The notes beneath the pieces are model-generated. The model made no database searches and was not told the origin of the DNA. It worked only from the letters and a program-made list of their open reading frames with translations. A stretch of 33,573 nucleotides of DNA from Smithella sp. (GTDB lineage: Bacteria; Desulfobacterota; Syntrophia; Syntrophales; Smithellaceae): NCBI GenBank assembly GCA_017993615.1, contig JAGOMJ010000002.1, positions 96,991 through 130,563 of the forward strand, read 5' to 3'. Positions 16,270 to 23,534 of the stretch are shown one piece after another; position 1 is the stretch's first letter, and each line of letters begins with the position of its first letter. The translations under genes and the position numbers were made by a program.

Positions 16270-16285
16270 TGAAACCCTGGTTTCA
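16270..16285. promoter_or_regulatory. Inverted repeat just upstream of the PAC2-gene promoter
   Basis: TGAAACC-CT-GGTTTCA has perfect 7-bp arms with a 2-base centre and sits 8 bases beyond the -35 box, where a class I or II activator could bind. It could also be the operator of an unidentified regulator. No matching second copy was noticed in the window. Confidence 0.35.
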
Positions 16286-16343
16286 GAAGAGTAGCACACA
16301 AAAACTCGTAGTTGAATTATCAGTTATGGTAATTTGAGTTGCT

Positions 16344-16640
16344 GGTGGTAGTGGGGGCAAAGAACCCAAAATGGTCTTTCTCCCCGAAGGGCGTTATTAC
16401 GGCAGCTTGTACCGGTCGTTCCTATGCCGGGAAATCAACAACCTGCTGGTTACCGGCAGAGCGATTTCGATGGATCGCGGCGCGCTGGCCTCGGCGCGTG
16501 TGATGGGCCCGTGCCTTGCGGAAGGACAGGCGGCGGGAACGGCATGCGCGCTGGCTCTTTCGTCGGGACAATCGATTGATGCCGTTGACACCGGCAAGCT
16601 TCGGGAAATGTTGGCCAAGGATGGCGCACGGCTGAAATGA
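16344..16640 (+). pseudogene. C-terminal remnant of an FAD-dependent oxidoreductase
   Basis: The frame encodes RYYGSLYRSFLCREINNLLV, then TGRAISMDRGALASARVMGP and CLAEGQAAGTACALALSSGQ. This is the conserved C-terminal end of FAD-dependent oxidoreductases of the FAD_oxidored (PF12831) type, where a (V/T)GRxIS...RVM.xC...GxAAGTA pattern covers the FAD-binding tail. Only about 90 of the usual 430 or more residues remain. An in-frame TGA at 16335-16337 closes the frame upstream, and the ATG at 16371 has no properly spaced ribosome binding site. The preceding bases belong to the PAC2 gene promoter region, so the 5' part is gone rather than frameshifted. I regard it as a decayed fragment. Confidence 0.7.
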
Positions 16641-16699
16641 ACTTAAAAAAATCGTTGAATGTTCTTCGCTCAACGTTCCTTGTTTAAGAATTAAAAAAA

Positions 16700-16729
16700 A
16701 TGACAATTTTAAGTGGAACGTGGTAAAAT
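16700..16729 (+). promoter_or_regulatory. Candidate promoter for the YbaK-like gene
   Basis: ATGACA (16700-16705), an 18-base spacer and TGGTAAAAT with TAAAAT at 16724-16729 (an extended -10) give a plausible sigma-70 promoter. The predicted start near 16736 leaves a leader of about 119 bases. A TGGAAC/GTTCCA inverted pair (about 16714-16742) flanks the -10. Confidence 0.4.
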
Positions 16730-16854
16730 ATAAAAAAGTTCCATACAGATGTTCCTGATTCCCTCTCCTGCTCAGAAAACTTGATCCCGCTCTTTTGACT
16801 GGTCTGTTTGCGGAAGCATTGAACCCCGTCAACACAATTCAAAGGAGGTCACTT

Positions 16855-17313
16855 ATGCCGGCCAAAAAATTGAAAGAGTTTCTGGACAGCCATGGAGTGA
16901 AATATGTGAAGCTCACGCATTCGACGGCGTACACAGCCCACGAAATTGCTCAATCCCTGCACATCAGCGGAAGGAAGGTGGCAAAGACCGTCATCGTGAT
17001 GATTGACGGAAAGATGGCAATGGCGGTCCTGCCGGGCAATCGCTCCGTCAATTTCGATCATTTTCAAAAAGCCGTCGGCGCGAAGAAGATCGAACTTGCC
17101 ACCGAAGCGCAATTCAAAGGCATGTTCCCTGATTGCGAGCTCGGCGCCATGCCGCCTTTCGGCAATTTGTACGGGATGGAGGTTTACGCGGATCAGCATC
17201 TGACGGACGATGATGAAATCTTTTTCAACGCCTGTTCGCACTCGGAACTGGTCGAGATGTCTTATCCGGATTATGAAAGACTGGTGAAACCCAACGTGGT
17301 GAAGCTTACGTGA
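16855..17313 (+). CDS. YbaK/EbsC-type aminoacyl-tRNA deacylase
   Basis: The ATG at 16855 follows AAAGGAGG by 6 bases. An in-frame start at 16795 is rejected. The 152-residue protein is a free-standing YbaK/ProRS-editing domain. It has the N-terminal LKEFLDSHGVKYVKLTHS, the catalytic lysine K44 in VAKTVIVM, and a late GAMPPFG loop equivalent to the family's GxxxPFG motif. These cytoplasmic proteins hydrolyse misacylated tRNAs, such as Cys- or Ala-tRNA(Pro), acting in trans. The exact aminoacyl-tRNA substrate cannot be told from sequence alone. The gene stands between the FAD-oxidoreductase remnant and the small gene at 17344, with 30 bases to the latter. Confidence 0.88.
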   Translation: MPAKKLKEFLDSHGVKYVKLTHSTAYTAHEIAQSLHISGRKVAKTVIVMIDGKMAMAVLPGNRSVNFDHFQKAVGAKKIELATEAQFKGMFPDCELGAMPPFGNLYGMEVYADQHLTDDDEIFFNACSHSELVEMSYPDYERLVKPNVVKLT

Positions 17314-17343
17314 TAGCGTTCTAAGTTCAACGTTCAATAAAAC

Positions 17344-17589
17344 ATGAATGGGAAATATCAAGAAATTCAGGTTGAATGCTACAGCGGTTTTAAGGCGAAT
17401 GAACGCCCGGTTGCTTTTACATATCAGGGAGAGCGGCAGGAAATTCAGGAGGTTGTTGATCGCTGGTATCACGGAGGTCTGTACAGCAGCAAACCCGTTA
17501 TTAATTTCTTCAAAGTAAGGACCGCAGACGGCAAGGTCTATCTTCTGCGCTATCAGTTTGATTCGGATGCATGGTCGCTGCGGATATGA
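17344..17589 (+). CDS. Small cytoplasmic protein, DUF6504-like
   Basis: An 81-residue protein without signal or membrane segment. The pattern VECYSGFKANERPVAFTYQG, then EVVDRWYHGG and FFKVRTADGKVYLLRYQ, matches a widespread small family of unknown function (DUF6504-like, recalled by eye). The conserved CYSGxKxxERP and DRWY motifs suggest a compact beta-rich domain. No clear ribosome binding site precedes the ATG. Readthrough from the YbaK-like gene 30 bases upstream, or weak initiation, would be needed. It converges with the thiolase-like gene, whose stop lies 41 bases away. Confidence 0.75.
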   Translation: MNGKYQEIQVECYSGFKANERPVAFTYQGERQEIQEVVDRWYHGGLYSSKPVINFFKVRTADGKVYLLRYQFDSDAWSLRI

Positions 17590-17630
17590 TGACCGCAGAC
17601 GTCAGGATGATGATTTCAGAATCTTCGTTT

Positions 17631-19151
17631 TCAGTTCGGTGTGAAAAGATTGATCTTATCCTTGGAAACGACTCTGCCCGTTACACCGCAGATGTCTTTC
17701 TCAATCATGGCTGAAAACAGAGACGGATCTGAAGGTGTAAAAGCGGCAAAGCGTTTCCCGTTTTCTTCTTTTCCGATGACAATACCCTTGTTCGCCAAAT
17801 TGTCCCGGTCGTAAATCACGGTATAGGTGTCCACCGTTGCCCGCCCCGAAGGCGTCGGATCAATCTCATATTTAGGCCGTTTATCGACTGCCTGCTGGCA
17901 CGTTCGTGTATCGGCTGTCGCCGCCGCATTGTTCTCGGGAGACCGGGTAGAGCACACGGCTGTTGAGTGCTTGGTCATGTAAAAAGAATTTCCCGTGACA
18001 AGACCGGTCCTGCCGGGATGCCGGCGCAGAACCTCAACCATTTGCGCCATGGAGTGCATGACATAGTTGTTTCCCGGTCCGCCGAAATAGGGAAGTCCCC
18101 CTGTAACGGTCAGATCGCGGCTGTCATTTTCAGGAATACCCAGCATGTCTCGGGTTACCTGCACGGCAACCGGAAAACAACTGTACAGATCAAAGAAATC
18201 GATATCTTCGATGGTTAAACCGGCCTGCTTCAGGGCCGTCCGGCCTGCGATTTCAATGGCGGGAGAAAAACCATAGCCTTCTCTTTCCAAGACATTCAAG
18301 TGATCGTTGGCTTCGGCATAACCGTGGACATACACCCACTTTAACGGATTCACGCCCATCTTTTGTGCCTGTGCTTCCGATGCGACAAGGAGTGCGGCGG
18401 CCTGATTTACCAACAGCATGGCATTCATCCGTTTGGTATACGGGAAAGCGGTGTTGCGATTCGTTTCCGAAAGGGTCATGATTTCTTCCGGCGTGAACGA
18501 ATGCTGAAACCAGGCAAGAGGATTTTTGGCAGCCACCAAGGAGAGGCGGCTCATCAGCCTGCCTATCTTTTCTGCATGCTCTTCAATTGTGCAGCCATAG
18601 CGCCGGCGAAGAGCATTCTCAAACATGGGATAGACATAAGCGGGAAGTGAAAGTCCGTGAATGTGCTCTGTTTCGCAGGCGCCGTCAAACAGCCCCAGCG
18701 GAGTCAGTGGCGGCAGGCAGGGCCGACCGGACGCCACGTTCCAGCCGGTAAAGGTTTTGGAATTTTTCGCCTGCTGCATGGTGTGTTGAGCCTCTGCTCC
18801 GGTCAAAATAACCAGACCGGCTTTCCCTCCGGCAATCTCCTGCATGGCATGATGCAGCACGGCGTGCGGCATGACACCGCCAAAGCCGGAAACTCTGCAT
18901 CGTGCGTCGGTCAGATTCAGTTTATCGGCCACGCATCCCGGCGGGTTGGCAATACCGTCATCGGAAAAAAGCGACGTGGTCATCAGCAGGTCGGCCTGTT
19001 GTAAGTATTTTTCTGTCACGCCGCCATCTTCTGCCGCAATTTTCACGGCCGCTGCCATAAGGTCTATCGGCGAACCGCCTTGCACAGATGATGCCTCTCT
19101 TTTTGTCACCTGCCCTGCCCCGATAATCACCGGAATATTTTCAGAATTCAT
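17631..19151 (-). CDS. Thiolase-superfamily protein with degenerate active site and C-terminal extension
   Basis: A 506-residue protein with GGAAG 8 bases before its ATG. The N-terminal thiolase half (VIIGAGQVTKRE, GGKAGLVILTGAEAQ) and the C-terminal half (FDLYSCFPVAVQV, then GGLPYFGGPGNNYVMHSMAQ) fit the SCP2-thiolase branch. Catalytic motifs look altered: where thiolases have the nucleophile in a CxSG motif there is CRVSGFGG with the cysteine (C85) one position off, and the GHP histidine site reads GGP. Residues of about 428-506 form an extra domain (VDTYTVIYDRDNLANKG) like that of mycobacterial thiolase-like protein 1. It may bind acyl-CoA or act with a partner rather than catalyse standard thiolysis. 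The substrate is unknown. Confidence 0.85.
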   Translation of the reverse strand: MNSENIPVIIGAGQVTKREASSVQGGSPIDLMAAAVKIAAEDGGVTEKYLQQADLLMTTSLFSDDGIANPPGCVADKLNLTDARCRVSGFGGVMPHAVLHHAMQEIAGGKAGLVILTGAEAQHTMQQAKNSKTFTGWNVASGRPCLPPLTPLGLFDGACETEHIHGLSLPAYVYPMFENALRRRYGCTIEEHAEKIGRLMSRLSLVAAKNPLAWFQHSFTPEEIMTLSETNRNTAFPYTKRMNAMLLVNQAAALLVASEAQAQKMGVNPLKWVYVHGYAEANDHLNVLEREGYGFSPAIEIAGRTALKQAGLTIEDIDFFDLYSCFPVAVQVTRDMLGIPENDSRDLTVTGGLPYFGGPGNNYVMHSMAQMVEVLRRHPGRTGLVTGNSFYMTKHSTAVCSTRSPENNAAATADTRTCQQAVDKRPKYEIDPTPSGRATVDTYTVIYDRDNLANKGIVIGKEENGKRFAAFTPSDPSLFSAMIEKDICGVTGRVVSKDKINLFTPN

Positions 19152-19165
19152 TTTTCAACTTCCGT

Positions 19166-19483
19166 TTATTTCTTTATTTTTAAAGATGTTTTACTCTTGT
19201 TGCCTCTGCCGAACAACACACGCAGTTCGTCTTTGGCCTGTTCCAATATTGCTTTTCGTTCGGCCGGCAGTTTTGTGCCCGCGCGATTGATATAATAGTT
19301 CAGCATGGACATGGCGGATTGAAAAGGTTCCGCTTTTCTTTGCGTAGAGCTCTCGGCGGATTCTTTAAGCGATTCGGCAATCCGTCGCGGATTGTCAAAA
19401 GTAAATACACCGGATTGCAAATCGAGGGCAAAGCTGGTTTCCTTGACTTTTTGCGTCCAGCTTTCTTTTGTTGCTTTCTTCAT
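19166..19483 (-). CDS. DUF3175 family protein
   Basis: The ATG at 19483 (MKKATKESWTQKVKE) gives 105 residues. It matches DUF3175, whose members share a W..xVxExSxALDLxxGVFTxDxP start (here residues 9-30) and a core with RKAxPFxSAMSMLxxYINRAG, followed by a KAILEQAKDELRVLF helix. A basic lysine-rich tail (KSKTSLKIKK) suggests nucleic acid or anionic partner contact, but the role is unknown. No ribosome binding site precedes the ATG. Instead a perfect extended -10 ends 6 bases before it, which points to a leaderless transcript. The gene ends 14 bases before the start of the thiolase-like gene on the same strand, so the two may be cotranscribed. Confidence 0.8.
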   Translation of the reverse strand: MKKATKESWTQKVKETSFALDLQSGVFTFDNPRRIAESLKESAESSTQRKAEPFQSAMSMLNYYINRAGTKLPAERKAILEQAKDELRVLFGRGNKSKTSLKIKK

Positions 19484-19489
19484 TGCAAA

Positions 19490-19498
19490 ATTATACCA
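19490..19498 (-). promoter_or_regulatory. Extended -10 promoter positioned for a leaderless transcript
   Basis: TGGTATAAT on the minus strand (19498 to 19490) is a full extended -10. Only 6 bases (TTTGCA) separate it from the ATG at 19483, so the expected transcript start is at or within one or two bases of the start codon. The -35 region (TGGAAT, about 19513-19518) is weak, as is common with extended -10 promoters. Confidence 0.55.
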
Positions 19499-19549
19499 GA
19501 TTCCTGCCGTGCATTCCATATTCGCGGCTGATGCAGGCTAACGTCAGAA

Positions 19550-21097
19550 TTACTTCCGGTTTCCCATTTTGACGACGGCGTCGAACTCGTCGGTGATTTC
19601 TCTGGCAGGCGCTTTGCTGAGCAGGCTGACGACGATGATTGCCAAACAGGCGAAAACAAAAGCGGGCAGCAGCTCATAAATGTTCCAAACGCCGCCGAGG
19701 GGCCGTACGAGATATTTCCATACAAAGACCATCACGCCTCCGGAAACCATGCCGGCTATGGCGCCGTATACATTGGAACGTCTCCAGAAAAGGGCAAACA
19801 GCATAACCGGACCGAAGGCCGCGCCGAAACCGGCCCACGCAAACGAAATAATGACAAAAATCGAGCTGTCCGGATCTCTGGCGATGAACGCGGCAATGGC
19901 AGCAATCACAATAACGGCCGATCTGGCAATCATCATGCCGGTTTTTTCGGAAAGCCTAATGTCGAAACATTCCTTTATGAGATTCTCAGTCACGCTGGAG
20001 GAGGCCACCAGAAGCTGTGAGTCGGAGGTGGACATGGTGGCGGCCAGAATGCCGGAAAGAACAACACCGGCAATTAAAGAGCTGATCACGCCGGTGTGGC
20101 TCAGAAGCTGTGCCATCCGGATGATGATTGTTTCGGATGCGCTTCCTTCCAGTGCGGCAATCTCACCGTTGAGGGACAGGGTTTGACCGACAATGCCGAT
20201 CAAAACGGCCACGGCAAGTGAAACCACAACCCAGGTCACCGCGATCTGCCGTGAAAAAACAATTTTCTTTTCATCGCGGATGGCCATGAATCGCAAAAGA
20301 ATATGGGGCATGCCGAAGTAACCCAGTCCCCAGGCCATTGTAGAAATGATGGTAATCAGTCCGTAGCGTTCCGTCTGACCGGTCGTGGAATTATGTGAAA
20401 ACATCATACTGAGATAACCGGGAATAGCATCCGCCTTTTGCCACACGGCATCAATGCCGCCTGCAACAGCAGCGCCGAACATCAAAATGCTCAACAGCGC
20501 AATGCTCATGACAATGCCCTGGATCAGATCAGTAGTGCTTGCGGCAAGAAATCCGCCAACCGTCGTATAGGCAACGACAACAACCGCACCGATGAGCATG
20601 GCCGTTGTGTAATCAAGACCGAACACACTATTGAAAAGCTTTCCGCAGGAGGCAAAACCGGCAGCGGTATACGGAATAAAGAAAATCAAGATGACAATGC
20701 TGGCGATCCATGTGAGAATTTTTTTGGAATCGCGATAACGGTTGGAGAAAAATTCCGGCAGGGTGATGGCGTTTTGCGACAGTTGAGAATAGCAGCGCAG
20801 ACGACGGGCTACCGTAAGCCAGTTGACATAAGTGCCGATCGCCAGACCGATTGCCGTCCAACCCGCATCCGCAATACCGGACAGATATGCAACGCCGGGA
20901 AGTCCCATGAGAAGCCAGCTGCTCATATCTGATGCTTCGGCGCTCATGGCAGTGACGATGGTCCCAAGTTTTCTGCCGCCCAGATAAAAATCGCCGATCT
21001 GATCATTGCGTCTGGCAAAGACAAAGCCGATGACGATGACCACCACCATGTAGGCGGCAATGGACATCAGCATATAAAAATTGAAGTTTCCCGTCAT
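19550..21097 (-). CDS. putP: Sodium/proline symporter (SSS family, PutP type)
   Basis: A 515-residue polytopic protein, close to the 502 residues of E. coli PutP, with about 13 hydrophobic segments. The motif SAEASDMSSWLLMGLPG (about 52-68) contains the equivalents of the PutP sodium ligands, D57 and S59. A GLGYFGMPHILLRFMAIRD stretch is the family signature near the middle. It should import proline, or a closely related solute, with sodium across the inner membrane. A GAGAGATT site precedes the ATG. A 233-base gap separates it from the divergent acyl-CoA synthetase operon. The substrate is assigned by family resemblance and was not derived from the binding site. Confidence 0.88.
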   Translation of the reverse strand: MTGNFNFYMLMSIAAYMVVVIVIGFVFARRNDQIGDFYLGGRKLGTIVTAMSAEASDMSSWLLMGLPGVAYLSGIADAGWTAIGLAIGTYVNWLTVARRLRCYSQLSQNAITLPEFFSNRYRDSKKILTWIASIVILIFFIPYTAAGFASCGKLFNSVFGLDYTTAMLIGAVVVVAYTTVGGFLAASTTDLIQGIVMSIALLSILMFGAAVAGGIDAVWQKADAIPGYLSMMFSHNSTTGQTERYGLITIISTMAWGLGYFGMPHILLRFMAIRDEKKIVFSRQIAVTWVVVSLAVAVLIGIVGQTLSLNGEIAALEGSASETIIIRMAQLLSHTGVISSLIAGVVLSGILAATMSTSDSQLLVASSSVTENLIKECFDIRLSEKTGMMIARSAVIVIAAIAAFIARDPDSSIFVIISFAWAGFGAAFGPVMLFALFWRRSNVYGAIAGMVSGGVMVFVWKYLVRPLGGVWNIYELLPAFVFACLAIIVVSLLSKAPAREITDEFDAVVKMGNRK

Positions 21098-21273
21098 AAT
21101 CTCTCAACCATCCCTTCAACCATTAGTCGGGAATGAAACCATTAACATGCCGCTTATTATTTTTTCTGACGCCATAACATTGCTGCAATAGTTATGCTCC
21201 CCGGAACCTTAAAAAGTTTTGTTACAATTTTGTCGATCATTCGTCAACCGCCAGTTGCGCTCAATAAAGGTTC

Positions 21274-21301
21274 TTGACAATTCCGGATAAAATAAACTAA
21301 T
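21274..21301 (+). promoter_or_regulatory. Promoter of the acyl-CoA synthetase operon
   Basis: TTGACA (21274-21279) and ACTAAT (21296-21301) are 16 bases apart. The -35 is perfect and the -10 has four of six matches. The transcript start would fall near 21308, within the palindrome at 21303-21316. Confidence 0.5.
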
Positions 21302-21302
21302 G

Positions 21303-21316
21303 ATTTAACGTTAAAT
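21303..21316. promoter_or_regulatory. 14-bp perfect palindrome at the operon start, candidate operator
   Basis: ATTTAACGTTAAAT reads identically on both strands and covers the predicted transcription start of the acdB-like operon, immediately before the AAGGAG ribosome binding site. This is a typical position for a repressor operator, and occupancy could block both initiation and elongation. The cognate regulator is not encoded next door. Confidence 0.5.
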
Positions 21317-21330
21317 GATAAGGAGATACT

Positions 21331-21999
21331 ATGTTGGATGTAATAGAAAAAGCTTTGAAGGAAGGACGAAAGACTCTTTCGGAATACGAATCCAGGCAGG
21401 TAATTGAATCAGCCGGTGTTGCGGTGGCGGTAGCAGCGCTGACCAAAACCAAAGAAGAAGCGATCCGGGAAGCCGAACAAATGGGGTATCCCGTGGCGAT
21501 GAAAGGGTGTTCCGCCGAACTTTCCCATAAAACGGAAGCGGGGATGGTTGCACTGAATGTCAACAGCGCGCAGGACGTCGCACAGGTTTTCGACGCACTG
21601 ACCGGCAAGGTAAAAAATCTCGACGGCGTGCTGGTGGAAAAGATGGTCAGGGGGTCGCGCGAACTGGTGATCGGTCTTTCGCAGGATTCGAGTTTCGGCC
21701 CCTGTGTGATGTTCGGCCTCGGCGGTATTTTTACCGAAGCGCTCAAGGATGTGACGTTTCGGGTTGCCCCGCTGACGAAACAGGATGCGCTGGAAATGAT
21801 CGATGAAATCAAAACTAAAAAATTACTCGGCGAATTCCGGGGCAGCCCGGCCGTGGACCGAAATGCTCTGGCCAAAGCGCTTGTGGGCATTGGGGATCTG
21901 GCCATCAAGTATGAAGCCATCGCCGAGATCGATATCAATCCGCTGATTGTCTGCGGAGACAAACCGGTTGCCGTCGATGCGCTGGTGGTATTGAAGTAA
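21331..21999 (+). CDS. ADP-forming acyl-CoA synthetase, beta (ATP-grasp) subunit
   Basis: A 222-residue protein with AAGGAG about 6 bases before the ATG. It consists of an ATP-grasp domain of the type forming the beta subunit of ADP-forming acetyl/acyl-CoA synthetases (LSEYESRQVIESAGV start, GYPVAMKGCSAELSHKTEAG, GGIFTEALKDVTFRVAPL, and IAEIDINPLIVCGD with the metal-binding D and N). Length agrees with free-standing archaeal-type beta subunits. It binds ADP or ATP and phosphorylates the alpha-subunit histidine, linking acyl-CoA cleavage to ATP formation. The alpha subunit gene follows 131 bases later and a CMD-family gene comes third. The acyl substrate is not evident. Confidence 0.88.
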   Translation: MLDVIEKALKEGRKTLSEYESRQVIESAGVAVAVAALTKTKEEAIREAEQMGYPVAMKGCSAELSHKTEAGMVALNVNSAQDVAQVFDALTGKVKNLDGVLVEKMVRGSRELVIGLSQDSSFGPCVMFGLGGIFTEALKDVTFRVAPLTKQDALEMIDEIKTKKLLGEFRGSPAVDRNALAKALVGIGDLAIKYEAIAEIDINPLIVCGDKPVAVDALVVLK

Positions 22000-22130
22000 C
22001 GCTGTCATTACAGAACACTTTTTGAACATCGTGACAATCCAAAAATATTTTGGTCCCTGTTCTCAACATGACAATTCATTGCCCTGCACGTGTGCCAGCA
22101 ATGCATAAAACGAAGATTTGGGAGAATGTA

Positions 22131-23522
22131 ATGTTAGATTATTTTTTTAATCCGAAAAGCGTCGCCATTATCGGAGCATCCAGCAATATGAATAAGGGCG
22201 GCTATCATATCATTAAAAATATTACGTCCGGATTTCCCGGGAAAATCTATCCGGTCAACAAAAATTACCCGGACATGCTGGGACTTCCCTGCTATAAGGA
22301 CCTTGCTTCAATTCCGGGCAATATCGACCTGGCTATTTATTTTATTCCTTCGAAAGAATTGCCCGACACGGTCAATGAATGCGCAAAAAAAGGCGTCAAG
22401 GGCATCATCATCGAATCAGGCGGATTCAATGAAGCCGGAGCAGAAGGCGCCAGAATTCAGAAACTTGCCCTGGATAATGCCGCCCGAGCGGGCATCCGGT
22501 TGTGGGGCCCTAACTGCATGGGCTTTATTGATGCCAACAAAAGGTATGTTTTTTCTTTTATCAATTCTCTGGTCTGGCCGGACGTTTTGCGCGGCGGCAA
22601 CGTCGGCATGATTGTGCAAAGCGGAATGCTTTCCGCCGGTTTCCTGCTGCATGCCCTGCAGGAAGGCATCATGGGCGTCAGCAAGGTGTGTTCCATCGGC
22701 AATAAGTGCGACATCAACGAAAACGACATCCTGGAACATCTCATTGACGACAAGGATACTGAGGTCATTGCCTGCTATCTCGAATCGCTGGTGGACGGAA
22801 GAAAGTTTTTGGACCTGGCAAAGAAGACAGAAAAACCGATTATTGTTCTGATGGGCGGCCGCAGCCAGGAAGGAGCAAAGGCGGCGCAAAGCCACACGGC
22901 AAGCCTGTCGGGAAATTATAAAATTGCCAGCGCCGCCTTCAGACAGGCGGGCATTATCGAAGTGTTTGATCCGGCGGAACTGACCGACATCGCACGGGCT
23001 TTCGCCAAGAACATGCCTTTTCATCCCGAAAAGGAAAAGGGCACGGCTATCCTAACGTTCTCCGGCGGCGCGGGAACCGTCACCACAGACCTGATGGAAG
23101 ACTGCGGTCTGAAACTGGCAAAATTGAGCGACCGGACCCTCGCGGCGGTCGCGGAACTTTTCCCGCCCTGGAATAAACCCGACCATCCGCTCGATCTCTG
23201 GATCGCCATCGAACGCCACGGCTTCGAAAAGGTATTCCGGAATTCTCTGACGGCGGTCATCAACGATCCGGGGGTCGATTCAATCATCTTTCACAGTTAT
23301 GCCTCGCCATTGATCGGTCAGGATTTTTTTGAAGAACTTGCTGCGATGATTAAGAAAAACAAAAAACCGGCTGTGTTATGGATCGAAGGAAGAAAGGATT
23401 TCGCCGAACATATCCGGGGTATTGCTGAAAACGCAGGCCTGCCCGCTTATCGCGAAATGAACCGCTGTGTTACCGTCATGAACGGCATGAAACGTCATTT
23501 CACGAAAAAACCGATGAGCTGA
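22131..23522 (+). CDS. ADP-forming acyl-CoA synthetase, alpha (CoA-binding) subunit
   Basis: The ATG at 22131 follows GGGAG by 6 bases. A frame opening at 22050 lacks such a site. The 463-residue protein has an N-terminal CoA-binding Rossmann domain (VAIIGASSNMNKGGYHIIKN), a linker with RLWGPNCMGFID, a succinyl-CoA-ligase-like domain (MIVQSGMLSAGFLLHALQEG) and the phosphohistidine motif SHTASLSG with H255, matching the active histidine of the alpha subunit in archaeal ACD enzymes. With the beta subunit it should convert acyl-CoA, ADP and phosphate into the acid, CoA and ATP. Separate subunits encoded beta first are less common than fused genes. The downstream TTG gene starts 12 bases later. 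Confidence 0.88.
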   Translation: MLDYFFNPKSVAIIGASSNMNKGGYHIIKNITSGFPGKIYPVNKNYPDMLGLPCYKDLASIPGNIDLAIYFIPSKELPDTVNECAKKGVKGIIIESGGFNEAGAEGARIQKLALDNAARAGIRLWGPNCMGFIDANKRYVFSFINSLVWPDVLRGGNVGMIVQSGMLSAGFLLHALQEGIMGVSKVCSIGNKCDINENDILEHLIDDKDTEVIACYLESLVDGRKFLDLAKKTEKPIIVLMGGRSQEGAKAAQSHTASLSGNYKIASAAFRQAGIIEVFDPAELTDIARAFAKNMPFHPEKEKGTAILTFSGGAGTVTTDLMEDCGLKLAKLSDRTLAAVAELFPPWNKPDHPLDLWIAIERHGFEKVFRNSLTAVINDPGVDSIIFHSYASPLIGQDFFEELAAMIKKNKKPAVLWIEGRKDFAEHIRGIAENAGLPAYREMNRCVTVMNGMKRHFTKKPMS

Positions 23523-23534
23523 AAGGAGATCGCC

